From: JAWPMT01 sp965267435
GTDB lineage: Bacteria; Bacteroidota; Bacteroidia; Cytophagales; Cyclobacteriaceae
Assembly (NCBI GenBank): GCA_965267435.1
Contig: OZ253960.1
Location: 3,472,001 to 3,536,000, forward strand
DNA: 64,000 bases
Direction: 5' to 3'
Under the pieces are notes generated by a model. The model saw only the letters and a list, made by a program, of their open reading frames with translations, was not told the origin of the DNA and ran no database searches. The position numbers and the translations under genes were made by a program. Positions within the stretch are counted from its first letter, which is position 1; each line of letters starts with the position of its first letter. Positions 45,323 through 55,643 of this stretch are shown here, piece after piece.

Positions 45323-45343
45323 AGGAAAAGAACCCCTCGGATG

Positions 45344-45416
45344 TAGTCTCGGGCAGACTCGAACTGCCGACCTCTACATTATCAGTGTAGCGCTCTAACC
45401 ACCTGAGCTACGAGAC
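45344..45416 (-). tRNA. tRNA-Ile (anticodon GAT)
   Basis: 73 nt: acceptor GTCTCGT with CGAGACT, D-arm GCTCAGGTGGTTAGAGC, anticodon loop CTGATAA with GAT, T-arm GGCAGTTCGAGTCTGCC. Lies between 16S and tRNA-Ala, as in most rRNA operons. Confidence 0.97.
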
Positions 45417-45552
45417 TAAAATTGTAATCTCTGGTCGGTCCTTCTCTTCTATCATTAAAATCTTGAACAAATGTTACGGTAACAAACAACCCCAAACGTA
45501 AAACAAGACTCCTCTTTATGCTGATAAGTTGTCACCAACTATAACCAGCTCC

Positions 45553-47073
<1,521 letters not shown>

Positions 47074-47346
47074 ATTATTACTTAAATGTCAAATTCGAAC
47101 CTCGCTTTACTTCCTTGACAGTTCCTTCAAAACGTACCGGTAAGTAACTAACCGGATCGCCTCAAATAAACTCAGGTGGAGTCATTTGCTACCTTGTAAC
47201 ACTCATTCAAAGAACTTCTATCACTTCCACGACCATAAAATCGCTTCCGCAATTTGTCAAGCTGCACTTCCTGCAACCCGATTTTTTAACCACCCCAAAC
47301 GCGCTCAACAATCAACTTTTTCAACCCCTCGCGCTCAAAGCGGATG
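47074..47346 (-). other. rRNA operon leader
   Basis: Transcribed leader of about 265 bases between the rRNA promoter and the 16S gene. No gene; expected to hold the 16S precursor stem and antitermination signals. Confidence 0.5.
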
Positions 47347-47376
47347 CAAAGATAGACATCTTTTGCTAAAACCAAA
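47347..47376 (-). promoter_or_regulatory. rRNA operon promoter, Bacteroidota type
   Basis: Minus strand: TTTG (47376-47373), an 18-base spacer, and TATCTTTG (47354-47347), matching the Bacteroidota consensus TTTG-N~19-TAnnTTTG. Transcription would start near 47340. Confidence 0.72.
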
Positions 47377-47525
47377 CTCAGGACGAAAATTTTCGAGTTG
47401 ATCCTGAATTTTTCCTTCTTCTAAGGGAAAAAGGATTGTGAAGATACAACAAATAGGTGAATCTGAGTATGACTTATCTCGTCATCTTCTTGCCAGAGCC
47501 CAAGAATTTACCATCAACTGATGGA

Positions 47526-48812
47526 CTAGGCCTCAATTGTCGATCCAGAGTTCTTAATGATCGTCTGCGTGCGGTCTGGTCCTACGGATACCAGCGTGAT
47601 CGGGACGGCCACCTCAGCCTCAATAAAATCAATGTAATTACTCAACTCGGACGGAAACAAGTCAAAGTCTCCAGGGATCTCCTCACCCCAGGAAGGAAAT
47701 GATCGCAAAGTTTGGTGCCATTCCGTCGGGTCATAGTTCAAGGGAAGCTGCGACGTTGATTCCTCACCTTTCTGGTAGCCTGTACAGATTTCGATACTAC
47801 CCAGATCCGCCAGCACATCTGCTTTCATCATATAAAGCTGAGTCACGCCATTGATCATGGTGGCGTATTTCAATGCGGGCAGGTCCAGCCATCCACATCT
47901 CCGCGGTCTTCCAGTAGTAGCGCCGAACTCATTCCCCTTGGCTCTCAGCAGCTCGCCATCGTCTCCCAATAGCTCCGTAGGGAATGGCCCACTTCCAACC
48001 CTCGTACAATAAGCCTTGAATATGCCGAATACCTCCCCGATGTGTTTCGGAGCTACACCTAGTCCTGTGCAAGCCCCGGCGGCAATGGTATTAGAAGAGG
48101 TGACAAAGGGATAACTGCCAAAGTCGATGTCCAGCAGGGAACCTTGGGCTCCTTCTGCCAATATCGTCTTACCCTCCCTCAGGTAGTCATTGATCAAATA
48201 TTGGGTATCTGTGATCTGCAGGGTCTTCAATAGCTCAACTGCTTCCCAGAACTGCTTCTCTTCGTCTGCGATGTCGTACTCAAACCCGTGTTGATCAAGT
48301 ATCCGCGCATGACGATCGCGCAGTGCCATGTACCTTTTTTTGCAATCTTTCTCCAGCAAGTCCCCTACTCTGAGTCCCACCCTAGCCATTTTGTCCTGAT
48401 AGGTCGGCCCTATGCCTCGCAGCGTGGAGCCAATCTTAGACTCTCCTTTTGCATGCTCATAGGCACGATCCAACATGCGATGAGTTGGCAGAATGACTTG
48501 TGCTCTATTCGAGACGAGTAGTCTCTGCTGATAATCAATGCCGAAAGGGCCCAACTCCTCAAGCTCCCTTTTGAAAGTAATGGGATCGAGTACCACCCCA
48601 TTCCCAACTACATTGATAATGCCGTCGTGGAAAATGCCCGACGGAATTTGATGAAGCACATGCTTGTGACCGTCAAACTCCAAAGTATGCCCAGCATTGG
48701 GGCCACCCTGAAAGCGCGCAACCACCTCGTACTTCGGTGCCAGGAAATCAACTACTTTGCCCTTGCCTTCATCCCCCCACTGGAGCCCCAGCAATACATC
48801 TACCGAACTCAT
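47526..48812 (-). CDS. purA: Adenylosuccinate synthetase
   Basis: 428 aa, the normal length. The GTP P-loop variant GLQWGDEGKGKVVD lies at residues 8-21, followed by GGPNAGHTLEFDGHKHVLHQIPSG, the IMP-binding GSTLRGIGPTYQDKMAR, TILAEGAQGSLLDIDFGSYPFVTSSN and TTGRPRRCGWLDLP. It joins IMP and aspartate with GTP in AMP synthesis. On the minus strand it follows the STAS gene (6 bases between the STAS stop and its ATG), in a group with Fur and RelA/SpoT genes. Confidence 0.98.
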   Translation of the reverse strand: MSSVDVLLGLQWGDEGKGKVVDFLAPKYEVVARFQGGPNAGHTLEFDGHKHVLHQIPSGIFHDGIINVVGNGVVLDPITFKRELEELGPFGIDYQQRLLVSNRAQVILPTHRMLDRAYEHAKGESKIGSTLRGIGPTYQDKMARVGLRVGDLLEKDCKKRYMALRDRHARILDQHGFEYDIADEEKQFWEAVELLKTLQITDTQYLINDYLREGKTILAEGAQGSLLDIDFGSYPFVTSSNTIAAGACTGLGVAPKHIGEVFGIFKAYCTRVGSGPFPTELLGDDGELLRAKGNEFGATTGRPRRCGWLDLPALKYATMINGVTQLYMMKADVLADLGSIEICTGYQKGEESTSQLPLNYDPTEWHQTLRSFPSWGEEIPGDFDLFPSELSNYIDFIEAEVAVPITLVSVGPDRTQTIIKNSGSTIEA

Positions 48813-48818
48813 GATATT

Positions 48819-49163
48819 TTATTTCCCGAGTGTCTGGAGGACTTCCTCCTCAGAATTCACAATATTAAAAATGGCTTGAAGCTTGGTGATGATCAATAGC
48901 TTCTTCACATGCTCGGAAGGGTTGATGAGATACATCTCTCCTCCTTTGTTTCTAAACTTGGTCAGAATAGTGATGAGCACTCCAATGCCACTGGAGTTGA
49001 TGTAGCGGACATCAGAAATGTTTACAAGGCAATACTTCGCCGCTTTGCGGGACAAAACATCATTGACTAGTTCTACAAGTTCTGGTCCTTTGTTCTCACC
49101 GATAAGATCACCTGAGAATTCAATCTTGAACAGGTCATCTTCTAATATATGTGTATATGTCAT
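48819..49163 (-). CDS. STAS-domain protein (anti-sigma factor antagonist type)
   Basis: 114 aa from ATG 49161-49163; the open frame to 49265 overlaps the Fur gene and is not used. One STAS domain: FKIEFSGDLIGENKG, VLSRKAAKYCLVNISDVRYINSSGIGVLITI with the phosphorylatable serine pair in INSSG, and a C-terminal helix. It resembles SpoIIAA/RsbV antagonists that switch anti-sigma kinases, but no kinase or sigma gene is close. Possibly part of an envelope or stress signalling switch. Confidence 0.88.
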   Translation of the reverse strand: MTYTHILEDDLFKIEFSGDLIGENKGPELVELVNDVLSRKAAKYCLVNISDVRYINSSGIGVLITILTKFRNKGGEMYLINPSEHVKKLLIITKLQAIFNIVNSEEEVLQTLGK

Positions 49164-49206
49164 TGTGTGTGCGGGTAGTAGTTTTTTAAATACGATTGTC
49201 GGGCTA

Positions 49207-49686
49207 CTATGTCCCGGTAGTTTGGTTTGCTTTGTTCTCGCAATTGAGCTTGCGACAGTTAGCATACAGTATCAACGAGTGGTGCAGTACTTCGAATTCC
49301 AGCAGGTTGCCCACCGTGGTTTGAATATTCTGGATTCTGGGATCACAAAATTCAACAACCTTATTGCAGTCGGTGCAAATCAAATGGTCATGCTGTCGAA
49401 AGCCGTAAGACTTCTCGTATTGCGCCAGATTTTTCCCAAACTGGTGCTTCGAAACGAGGTCACATTCCACCAACAGATCAAGTGTATTGTACACCGTAGC
49501 GCGACTTACCCGATAGTTTCTATCTTTCATGCTAATGAACAGCGACTCCACATCAAAGTGACCCTGCCGGGTGTAGATTTCCTCCAAGATTGCGAACCTT
49601 TCGGGAGTCTTTCGCAACGCCTTATTTTCCAGGAATGCCGTAAATATTTTCTTGACTTCTTCGAGAATTGTCTCTTCCTGCGTCAT
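49207..49686 (-). CDS. Fur-family metalloregulator
   Basis: 159 aa. N-terminal winged helix: RKTPERFAILEEIYTRQGHFDVESLF, DNA-recognition RVSRATVYNTLDLLVECDLV. C-terminal dimer and metal domain: HDHLICTDCNKVVEF (first zinc CxxC) and a CRKLNC second pair near the end; histidines HDHL and EVLHHSL supply the regulatory site. It could sense iron, zinc or peroxide (Fur, Zur or PerR); the sequence does not decide. It starts just after the RelA/SpoT gene (about 20 bases). Confidence 0.92.
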   Translation of the reverse strand: MTQEETILEEVKKIFTAFLENKALRKTPERFAILEEIYTRQGHFDVESLFISMKDRNYRVSRATVYNTLDLLVECDLVSKHQFGKNLAQYEKSYGFRQHDHLICTDCNKVVEFCDPRIQNIQTTVGNLLEFEVLHHSLILYANCRKLNCENKANQTTGT

Positions 49687-49706
49687 TCGCCAAAGATAGG
49701 ATGAAA

Positions 49707-51920
49707 TTACATCTCATTTTTGTTGTGCCTGGAGACATTTAGCACCCCTTCCACGTTCTCCAACTTCCTGATCATCAAATCGAGATGGCTTGTATCTTCC
49801 ACATACAGCTGTATCTCTCCTTCGAAGATGCCGCCTTCTGTATTGATCGTCATTGCGCGCATATTGATCTTGAGCTCACTGGAAATAACATTGGAGACAT
49901 CGTTGATCAACCCAATGCGGTCGGTGCCGATGATCTTGATCGCAGCCTCGAAAGTCGAATCCTTTTTTGAGCTCCATTTGGCCTTGACGACCCGGTATCC
50001 ATAATTTGAGAGAAGCCCAGGAGCATTGGGACAGTTGGTACGATGGATCTTGATCCCTTCGGAGACGGTAATGAATCCAAAAACGTCGTCGCCCGGAATA
50101 GGATTACAGCACCTCGACAGCTTATAGTCCACCACATCCAAATTGTCCCCAATCAACAGCAAGTCCTCTTTGGTATCTGCCTGAGGTTTTTTGCGGACCC
50201 TCATGTGGACTGGCTCCTGTGGTGCAGGGGGAGCGCTCACCTTCTCTTCGGTATCGTGAAACTTCTTCAGCTCGCTATGTTCAATCTTGCCCTTCCCAAC
50301 AAGAAAAAAGAGATCCGTGGGCGTAGGGACATTGAAGAAGGACACCATTCTGTTCAATGTCGACTGGTCGAAGGGTACTTTGATTTGCTTCAGCTTACGC
50401 TTTACTACTTCCTTCCCTTCGACAGCAAACTTCTTCTTTTCATCCTTCAGCGCCTCCTTGATCCCATTCCTCGCCTTCCCGCTGACCACATACTTCAGCC
50501 AATCTTCATTAGGCTTCTGCTTCTTACTGGTGAGGATCTCCACCTGGTCGCCATTCTTGAATTTATAGTTGAGTGGCACCAGTTTCTGATTGACCTTGGC
50601 CCCGATGCAACGCACACCGATCTCCGTGTGGATATCAAAAGCGAAATCCAATGTAGTCGCACCACTCGGCAAGGTGACCAAGTCACCTTTCGGAGTGAAG
50701 GTGAAAACCTCTTCATTGTATAGGTTGGATCGGAAGTCATCGACAAACTCAATCGCCGACGAATCATTTTGCTCGAGCACATCACGTACTTTGGCAATCC
50801 ACATCTCAAGTCCCATCTCCGCACCACCGTCTTTGCTCTCCTTATACTTCCAATGGGCAGCATAACCCTTCTCGGCGATATCGTCCATGCGCTTGGTGCG
50901 TATCTGGACCTCTACCCACTGCCCGATGTCACTCATGACCGTCGTGTGAAGCGACTCGTAGCCATTGGCCTTCGGAATACTGATCCAATCGCGCAGGCGC
51001 TCGGGGTTGGGCTGATAGAAATCTGTCACGACGGAATACACTTGCCAGCAAAGGGCCTTTTCGTTGACAGGTTCTGTATCCATGATGATCCGAATGGCGA
51101 AGAGATCATAGACCTCGTCAAAGGAGACCCCTTGCTTTTGCATCTTGGTCCATATAGAATGGATCGACTTGGGTCTGCCTTTGATCTCATAGTCCACTCC
51201 CATCTTGTCCAAAGAATCTTTGATGGGCTTGATAAAATTTCGTATGAACTTATTCCGTGCTTGCTTCGTGGCATTGATGCGGGAAGCGATGTCGCTGTAC
51301 ACTTCCTGATCAGTGTACTTCAAGCACAGGTCCTCCAGTTCTGACTTTATGGCATATAATCCTAGTCTGTGCGCCAGCGGCGCATAGATGTACTTCGTCT
51401 CCGAGGCGATCTTCAGCTGCTTGTCGCGTGGCATGGAATCCAACGTACGCATATTGTGTAGCCGATCTGCAAGCTTTATCAAAATGACACGTACATCCTC
51501 AGAGAGTGTCAGGATCATCTTGCGGAAATTCTCCGCCTGCTGGGAGGATCCCTGATCAAAGACGCCTGAGATTTTCGTAAGGCCATCGATGATACGGGCC
51601 ACCTTGCTATTGAATAGTCGCTCGATATCAGACAGCTGCATTTCGGTATCCTCTACTACATCATGTAGCAGCGCGGAAACAATCGATGTAGTGCCAAGGC
51701 CGATTTCATCGACACATATAAATGCAACGGCGATCGGGTGAAATATGTAAGGCTCCCCAGACCTCCTGCGCATCCCTTCGTGGGCCTTCATTGCCGTATT
51801 GAAAGCCTTCTTGATGATCGCCTGATCATCTTCTTTCAGTACGGGTTTTGCGTGGCGCAATAGCAACCTATATCTCCGCAGTACCTCCTTCTTCTCTTCC
51901 TCTATTTGCGTGTCCAGCAT
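49707..51920 (-). CDS. RelA/SpoT-type (p)ppGpp synthetase/hydrolase
   Basis: 737 aa, full-length Rel/SpoT homologue. HD hydrolase: SALLHDVVEDT with the HD and ED residues intact, plus KLADRLHNMRTL. Synthetase domain: GRPKSIHSIWTKM, DLFAIRII and NGYESLHTTV. Then TGS (TPKGDLVTLPSGATTLDFAF, residues 400-460), a helical/zinc region with RCCNPIPGDDVFGFI, and a C-terminal ACT domain (IGLINDVSNVISSELKINM). It should both make and degrade (p)ppGpp in the stringent response. First gene of the minus-strand group with Fur, STAS and purA. Confidence 0.96.
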   Translation of the reverse strand: MLDTQIEEEKKEVLRRYRLLLRHAKPVLKEDDQAIIKKAFNTAMKAHEGMRRRSGEPYIFHPIAVAFICVDEIGLGTTSIVSALLHDVVEDTEMQLSDIERLFNSKVARIIDGLTKISGVFDQGSSQQAENFRKMILTLSEDVRVILIKLADRLHNMRTLDSMPRDKQLKIASETKYIYAPLAHRLGLYAIKSELEDLCLKYTDQEVYSDIASRINATKQARNKFIRNFIKPIKDSLDKMGVDYEIKGRPKSIHSIWTKMQKQGVSFDEVYDLFAIRIIMDTEPVNEKALCWQVYSVVTDFYQPNPERLRDWISIPKANGYESLHTTVMSDIGQWVEVQIRTKRMDDIAEKGYAAHWKYKESKDGGAEMGLEMWIAKVRDVLEQNDSSAIEFVDDFRSNLYNEEVFTFTPKGDLVTLPSGATTLDFAFDIHTEIGVRCIGAKVNQKLVPLNYKFKNGDQVEILTSKKQKPNEDWLKYVVSGKARNGIKEALKDEKKKFAVEGKEVVKRKLKQIKVPFDQSTLNRMVSFFNVPTPTDLFFLVGKGKIEHSELKKFHDTEEKVSAPPAPQEPVHMRVRKKPQADTKEDLLLIGDNLDVVDYKLSRCCNPIPGDDVFGFITVSEGIKIHRTNCPNAPGLLSNYGYRVVKAKWSSKKDSTFEAAIKIIGTDRIGLINDVSNVISSELKINMRAMTINTEGGIFEGEIQLYVEDTSHLDLMIRKLENVEGVLNVSRHNKNEM

Positions 51921-51969
51921 CTATCGTTTACGAAATATCTTTTCCTGTTTCTCTGAAACAATTTTTGTA

Positions 51970-51977
51970 TACCTTTG
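51970..51977 (+). promoter_or_regulatory. Promoter -7 box of tRNA-Leu
   Basis: TACCTTTG fits the TAnnTTTG consensus, 12 bases before the tRNA. The -33 element is weak (a TTTCTCTG region about 20 bases upstream). Confidence 0.5.
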
Positions 51978-51988
51978 CATCCTATTTT

Positions 51989-52070
51989 GCGGATGTGGCG
52001 AAATTGGTAGACGCACTAGACTTAGGATCTAGCGCCGCGAGGCATGGGGGTTCGAGTCCCTCCATCCGCA
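51989..52070 (+). tRNA. tRNA-Leu (anticodon TAG)
   Basis: 82 nt, class II with a long variable arm. Acceptor GCGGATG/CATCCGC, anticodon stem CTAGA/TCTAG around CTTAGGA (anticodon TAG, reads CUA), variable arm CGCCGCGAGGCAT, T-arm GGGGGTTCGAGTCCCTC. Confidence 0.97.
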
Positions 52071-52076
52071 CTTGTG

Positions 52077-52115
52077 CCCTCTCTCGGTAAACAACCATGA
52101 GAGGGTTTTTCGTTT
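52077..52115 (+). terminator. Terminator after tRNA-Leu
   Basis: CCCTCTC, a 15-base loop, GAGAGGG, then TTTTTCGTTTTT. Ends the tRNA transcript before tig. Confidence 0.85.
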
Positions 52116-52142
52116 TTAAAAGACTACTAAATCTGTTCAATT

Positions 52143-53480
52143 GTGGATATATCGCTTGATAAAACTGAAAACAATGAAGCTTTAATTAAAATTAAAGTAA
52201 ACGAAGAGGATTATCAACCGGGTGTCGACCAAAAAATCAAGGACTACAGCAAGAAAGCCAACCTCAAAGGTTTTCGGCCCGGAAAAGTGCCCCCTGGACT
52301 GATCAAGAAGATGTATGGTCAATCCTTCGTCGTGGAAGAGATCAACCGGATCCTCAGCGAAAACTTGTCTAAATATCTCCAGGAGAGCGACCTACAATTT
52401 CTCGGAGAGCCTTTGCCCGTAAGAGAGGAGATCTCCCAATTGGACTGGGACAATCAGAAGGACTTCGAATTCAAATACGATGTCGGGTACGCTGATGAGT
52501 TTGATCTGAAGATCGATAAGAAGGTAAAGATCGACTACTTCAAAATCAAGGTGGACAAGAAGGTGATGGACGATACCATCGACAGACTCAAGAGACAGTT
52601 TGGAGAGGAGTCCAGCACGGAAGTCGTCGCCGCGGATGACATGATCACTGGTAAGCTCGTATCAGAGGCTGCTGAAATCGATCGCGATGACCTCACCATC
52701 GACCTCAAGGAATGTCAGAAGGCCGGCAACTCCAAGCTCATCGGGGCGAAAGTCGGTGATACCGTCCAGGTGGATAGTAAGAAATTCTTCACTGACGCCG
52801 AGTATCTAAAGAGAATAGCGGGTATGACTGAGGATCAGCTCAAGGCCGCGAAGAATAAGTTTGACTTCACCATTGCTTCTATCAAGCACGTGGTGCCAAG
52901 CGAACTGAATCAGGAGCTCTTTGATAAGACCTTTGGGCCGGAGGCTGTGAAGACGGAAGAGGAGTTTAGGGAAAAGGTAAAAGAGACCGTGTCCAAAAAC
53001 TACGACAGGGAATCAGATCAGCTCTTCGAATACAAGATAAAGGACTACCTGCGAGAAAAGGCCAAAATTGCCCTGCCTGACAACTTCCTGAAGCGCTGGC
53101 TTGTCGAGACTAACGAGAAGATGACAGAAGAGCTCGTCGAGCACGAGTACGAAATGTACAATCGGGAGCTACAATGGTCACTGATCAGTGGGCAAGTCGC
53201 AAAGAGCCAGGACATCAAGGCTGAACATGAGGAGGTCTTTGAAGAAGCGAAGAACCAGATCCTCCAGCAGTTTGGCGGGCCGGCCATCGCCGCCCAACTT
53301 GGCGATCAGCTCGACCAGTTTGCCAACAATTACCTACAGGGCGAAGAGGGCGACAACTATAGAAAGGTGTACAATCAGGTTCTGACTCAGAAAATCATGG
53401 ACTACATCAAGGGCGAGATCTCCAAAAAGGAGAAGGAAGTCTCGATCGATGAGTTTCAAAAGCAGGTATCGAAGCTGTAA
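52143..53480 (+). CDS. tig: Trigger factor (ribosome-associated chaperone), degenerate PPIase domain
   Basis: 445 aa, GTG start. N-terminal ribosome-binding domain (residues 1-110) contains the signature GFRPGKVPPGLIKKMYG; residues 150-250 sit where the FKBP-type prolyl isomerase should be, but the usual DFVG..DG.PF and aromatic active-site residues are not visible; residues 260-445 are the long helical C-terminal arms. As in other Bacteroidota it probably works as a chaperone without isomerase activity. Gene order tig-clpP-clpX is the classic arrangement. Confidence 0.95.
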   Translation: MDISLDKTENNEALIKIKVNEEDYQPGVDQKIKDYSKKANLKGFRPGKVPPGLIKKMYGQSFVVEEINRILSENLSKYLQESDLQFLGEPLPVREEISQLDWDNQKDFEFKYDVGYADEFDLKIDKKVKIDYFKIKVDKKVMDDTIDRLKRQFGEESSTEVVAADDMITGKLVSEAAEIDRDDLTIDLKECQKAGNSKLIGAKVGDTVQVDSKKFFTDAEYLKRIAGMTEDQLKAAKNKFDFTIASIKHVVPSELNQELFDKTFGPEAVKTEEEFREKVKETVSKNYDRESDQLFEYKIKDYLREKAKIALPDNFLKRWLVETNEKMTEELVEHEYEMYNRELQWSLISGQVAKSQDIKAEHEEVFEEAKNQILQQFGGPAIAAQLGDQLDQFANNYLQGEEGDNYRKVYNQVLTQKIMDYIKGEISKKEKEVSIDEFQKQVSKL

Positions 53481-53567
53481 GGAGTTTAGAGTTGAAGGGT
53501 TGAGAGTTTAGGGTTTGGTTGAGGAGTTGAGGGGTGGAGAAGTTAAGGGGTTGAGAAGTTGAAATTG
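53481..53567. repeat. Purine-rich GAGTTGAGGGG-type repeat after tig
   Basis: Irregular tandem units close to GAGTTGAGGGGT/GAGTTTAGGG fill this stretch, directly after the tig stop. Simple-sequence origin is likely; no hairpin or coding sense. Confidence 0.7.
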
Positions 53568-53681
53568 ATTGTCAGTACTTGGCGTCGGTAGTAAACGCAG
53601 GATCTCGAACTTTAACCTGGATTGCCGCTACATCAGAGAAATCAAGACACACAGAACTAGAAGCCGCAGGATTCGGTTAAG

Positions 53682-53716
53682 AAAAAGTCCGTCAGTTCAG
53701 ATGGACTTTTTTATTT
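53682..53716 (+). terminator. Terminator before clpP
   Basis: AAAAAGTCC, loop of 12, GGACTTTTT, then TATTTTTG. Ends the tig transcript about 30 bases before clpP, so clpP must have its own promoter nearby or be reached by readthrough. Confidence 0.8.
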
Positions 53717-53741
53717 TTGTTACTCAGCCCCAAAATATCCT

Positions 53742-54410
53742 ATGATAGATAAGGAAGAATTCAGAAAATACGCTGTTAAGGCGCAGGGTCTTAACGGTCT
53801 TTCTGTAGACAGATACACAAACGCAGTAGAAAACATGACCCGGTCGGTCATCGAAGAACGTCCGACCAGGTTTGCAGAGATCGATGTTTTCTCTCGCTTG
53901 ATCATGGACAGGATCATATTCCTGGGTATGCAGGTGGAAGAGAATATCGCCAATATCATCACGGCTCAGTTGCTCTTTCTCGAGTCTGTGGATGCGAAGA
54001 AAGATATCCTGTTGTACATCAATAGCCCAGGAGGCTCAGTCTACGCTGGTCTTGGGATGTATGATACGATGCAATACGTCGGTCCCGACGTAGCTACAAT
54101 ATGTACCGGTATGGCTGCCTCAATGGGCGCAGTCTTGATGTCTGGTGGAGCGAAAGGCAAGCGTTCGGCGCTTCCTCACGCACGCATCATGATCCACCAG
54201 CCGAGTGGAGGTATGCAGGGACAATCCAGAGATATGGAAATCACCCTGAAGCAAATGCAGGAACTCCGCAAAGATCTTTATACGATCCTGGCCAATCATA
54301 CCGGGAAAAAGTATGAGGAGATAGAGAAAGACTCTGACCGAGACTATTGGATGCGAGCTACGGAGGCCAAGGAATATGGCCTAATCGACGAAGTACTAAT
54401 CAAAAAGTAG
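53742..54410 (+). CDS. clpP: ATP-dependent Clp protease proteolytic subunit
   Basis: 222 aa. Catalytic Ser127 in CTGMAASMGAV and His152 in HARIMIHQPSGG; a third acidic residue lies in the ERDSDRDYW-like segment near residue 195. FLGMQVEENIANIITAQLLFLE and YINSPGGSVYAGLGMYD are typical. It forms the barrel protease with ClpX, whose gene begins 3 bases after this stop. The N-terminus is about 20 residues longer than in E. coli mature ClpP, consistent with a propeptide. Confidence 0.97.
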   Translation: MIDKEEFRKYAVKAQGLNGLSVDRYTNAVENMTRSVIEERPTRFAEIDVFSRLIMDRIIFLGMQVEENIANIITAQLLFLESVDAKKDILLYINSPGGSVYAGLGMYDTMQYVGPDVATICTGMAASMGAVLMSGGAKGKRSALPHARIMIHQPSGGMQGQSRDMEITLKQMQELRKDLYTILANHTGKKYEEIEKDSDRDYWMRATEAKEYGLIDEVLIKK

Positions 54411-54413
54411 CCC

Positions 54414-55640
54414 ATGGCCCAAGTGACATGTAGTTTTTGCGGAAGGAATAAAAAGGATGTGGATCTCATGATCTCGGGCATCCATGCACATATCTGTGAT
54501 AAGTGCATTACCCAGGCCCAGCAGATCCTAAATGAGGAACTCAAGACCAAAGATGATCCTGAAGCACCCAGTTTCAACCTGATCAAACCAATCGACATGA
54601 AGCGTCACCTTGACGAATTTGTGATTGGCCAGGATGAGGCAAAGAAATACATGTCAGTTGCCGTCTATAATCATTATAAACGCCTGATGCAGAACAAGAC
54701 TTCTGATGAAGTAGTCATCGAGAAGTCTAACATCATCATGGTGGGACAGACAGGTACCGGGAAGACTTACCTGGCGCGTACGCTGGCCAAGATCCTCCAG
54801 GTACCTTTCTGTATTGCTGATGCGACAGTCCTCACTGAGGCAGGATACGTCGGCGAGGATGTGGAGAGCATCCTGACAAGACTACTGCAGGCAGCCAATT
54901 ACGAAGTGGAAGCCGCAGAGCGCGGCATTGTCTATATCGATGAGCTTGACAAGATTGCTCGTAAGTCTGACAACCCATCCATCACTCGTGACGTGAGCGG
55001 TGAAGGCGTACAGCAGGCGCTCCTGAAGCTACTGGAGGGCACCTCTGTCAACGTACCGCCGCAGGGTGGCAGAAAGCACCCCGATCAGAAAATGATCTCT
55101 GTGAACACGGAGAATATTCTCTTCATCTGCGGTGGTGCATTTGATGGTATCGAGCGCCACATTGGCAACCGTCTCAACACCCGACCCATCGGTTTCGTCG
55201 GTGCTGATGACGATGACTTCGCCAATATTGACAAGGACAATCTTCTGCAGTATATCACAGCACAGGATTTGAAGAGCTTTGGACTGATCCCTGAATTGAT
55301 CGGTCGTCTACCGGTGCTGACCCATCTCGACCCTCTCAACGATGTGGCCCTGAAGCGCATCCTCAAGGAGCCTAAAAATGCCCTGATCAAGCAATACACG
55401 AAACTGTTTGAAATGGAGGGCGTGAAGCTGGTTCTCGATGACAAGGCACTTGACTATATCGTCGCCAGAGCGGTGGAATTCAAACTCGGAGCTCGGGGCC
55501 TGCGCTCTATCTTCGAAGTGATCATCACCGATGCCATGTTTGAGATCCCGTCTTCAGATCTGAAAGAAGTGCTGATCACCCGCGATTATGCGGAGGAGAA
55601 ATTCGAGAAATCGAAATTCAATAAGCTGAAAGCAGCCTAA
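54414..55640 (+). CDS. clpX: ATP-dependent unfoldase, ClpP partner
   Basis: 408 aa. N-terminal zinc finger CSFCGRNKKDVDLMISG...CDKC (C4), Walker A GQTGTGKT near residue 108, Walker B IVYIDELDKI near 178, sensor motifs GALRGSRS-type NRLNTRPIGF and the arginine-finger region LIPELIGRLPVLT, with the ClpP-contacting loop between. It unfolds tagged proteins and feeds them to ClpP. Directly linked to clpP. Confidence 0.97.
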   Translation: MAQVTCSFCGRNKKDVDLMISGIHAHICDKCITQAQQILNEELKTKDDPEAPSFNLIKPIDMKRHLDEFVIGQDEAKKYMSVAVYNHYKRLMQNKTSDEVVIEKSNIIMVGQTGTGKTYLARTLAKILQVPFCIADATVLTEAGYVGEDVESILTRLLQAANYEVEAAERGIVYIDELDKIARKSDNPSITRDVSGEGVQQALLKLLEGTSVNVPPQGGRKHPDQKMISVNTENILFICGGAFDGIERHIGNRLNTRPIGFVGADDDDFANIDKDNLLQYITAQDLKSFGLIPELIGRLPVLTHLDPLNDVALKRILKEPKNALIKQYTKLFEMEGVKLVLDDKALDYIVARAVEFKLGARGLRSIFEVIITDAMFEIPSSDLKEVLITRDYAEEKFEKSKFNKLKAA

Positions 55641-55643
55641 TGC

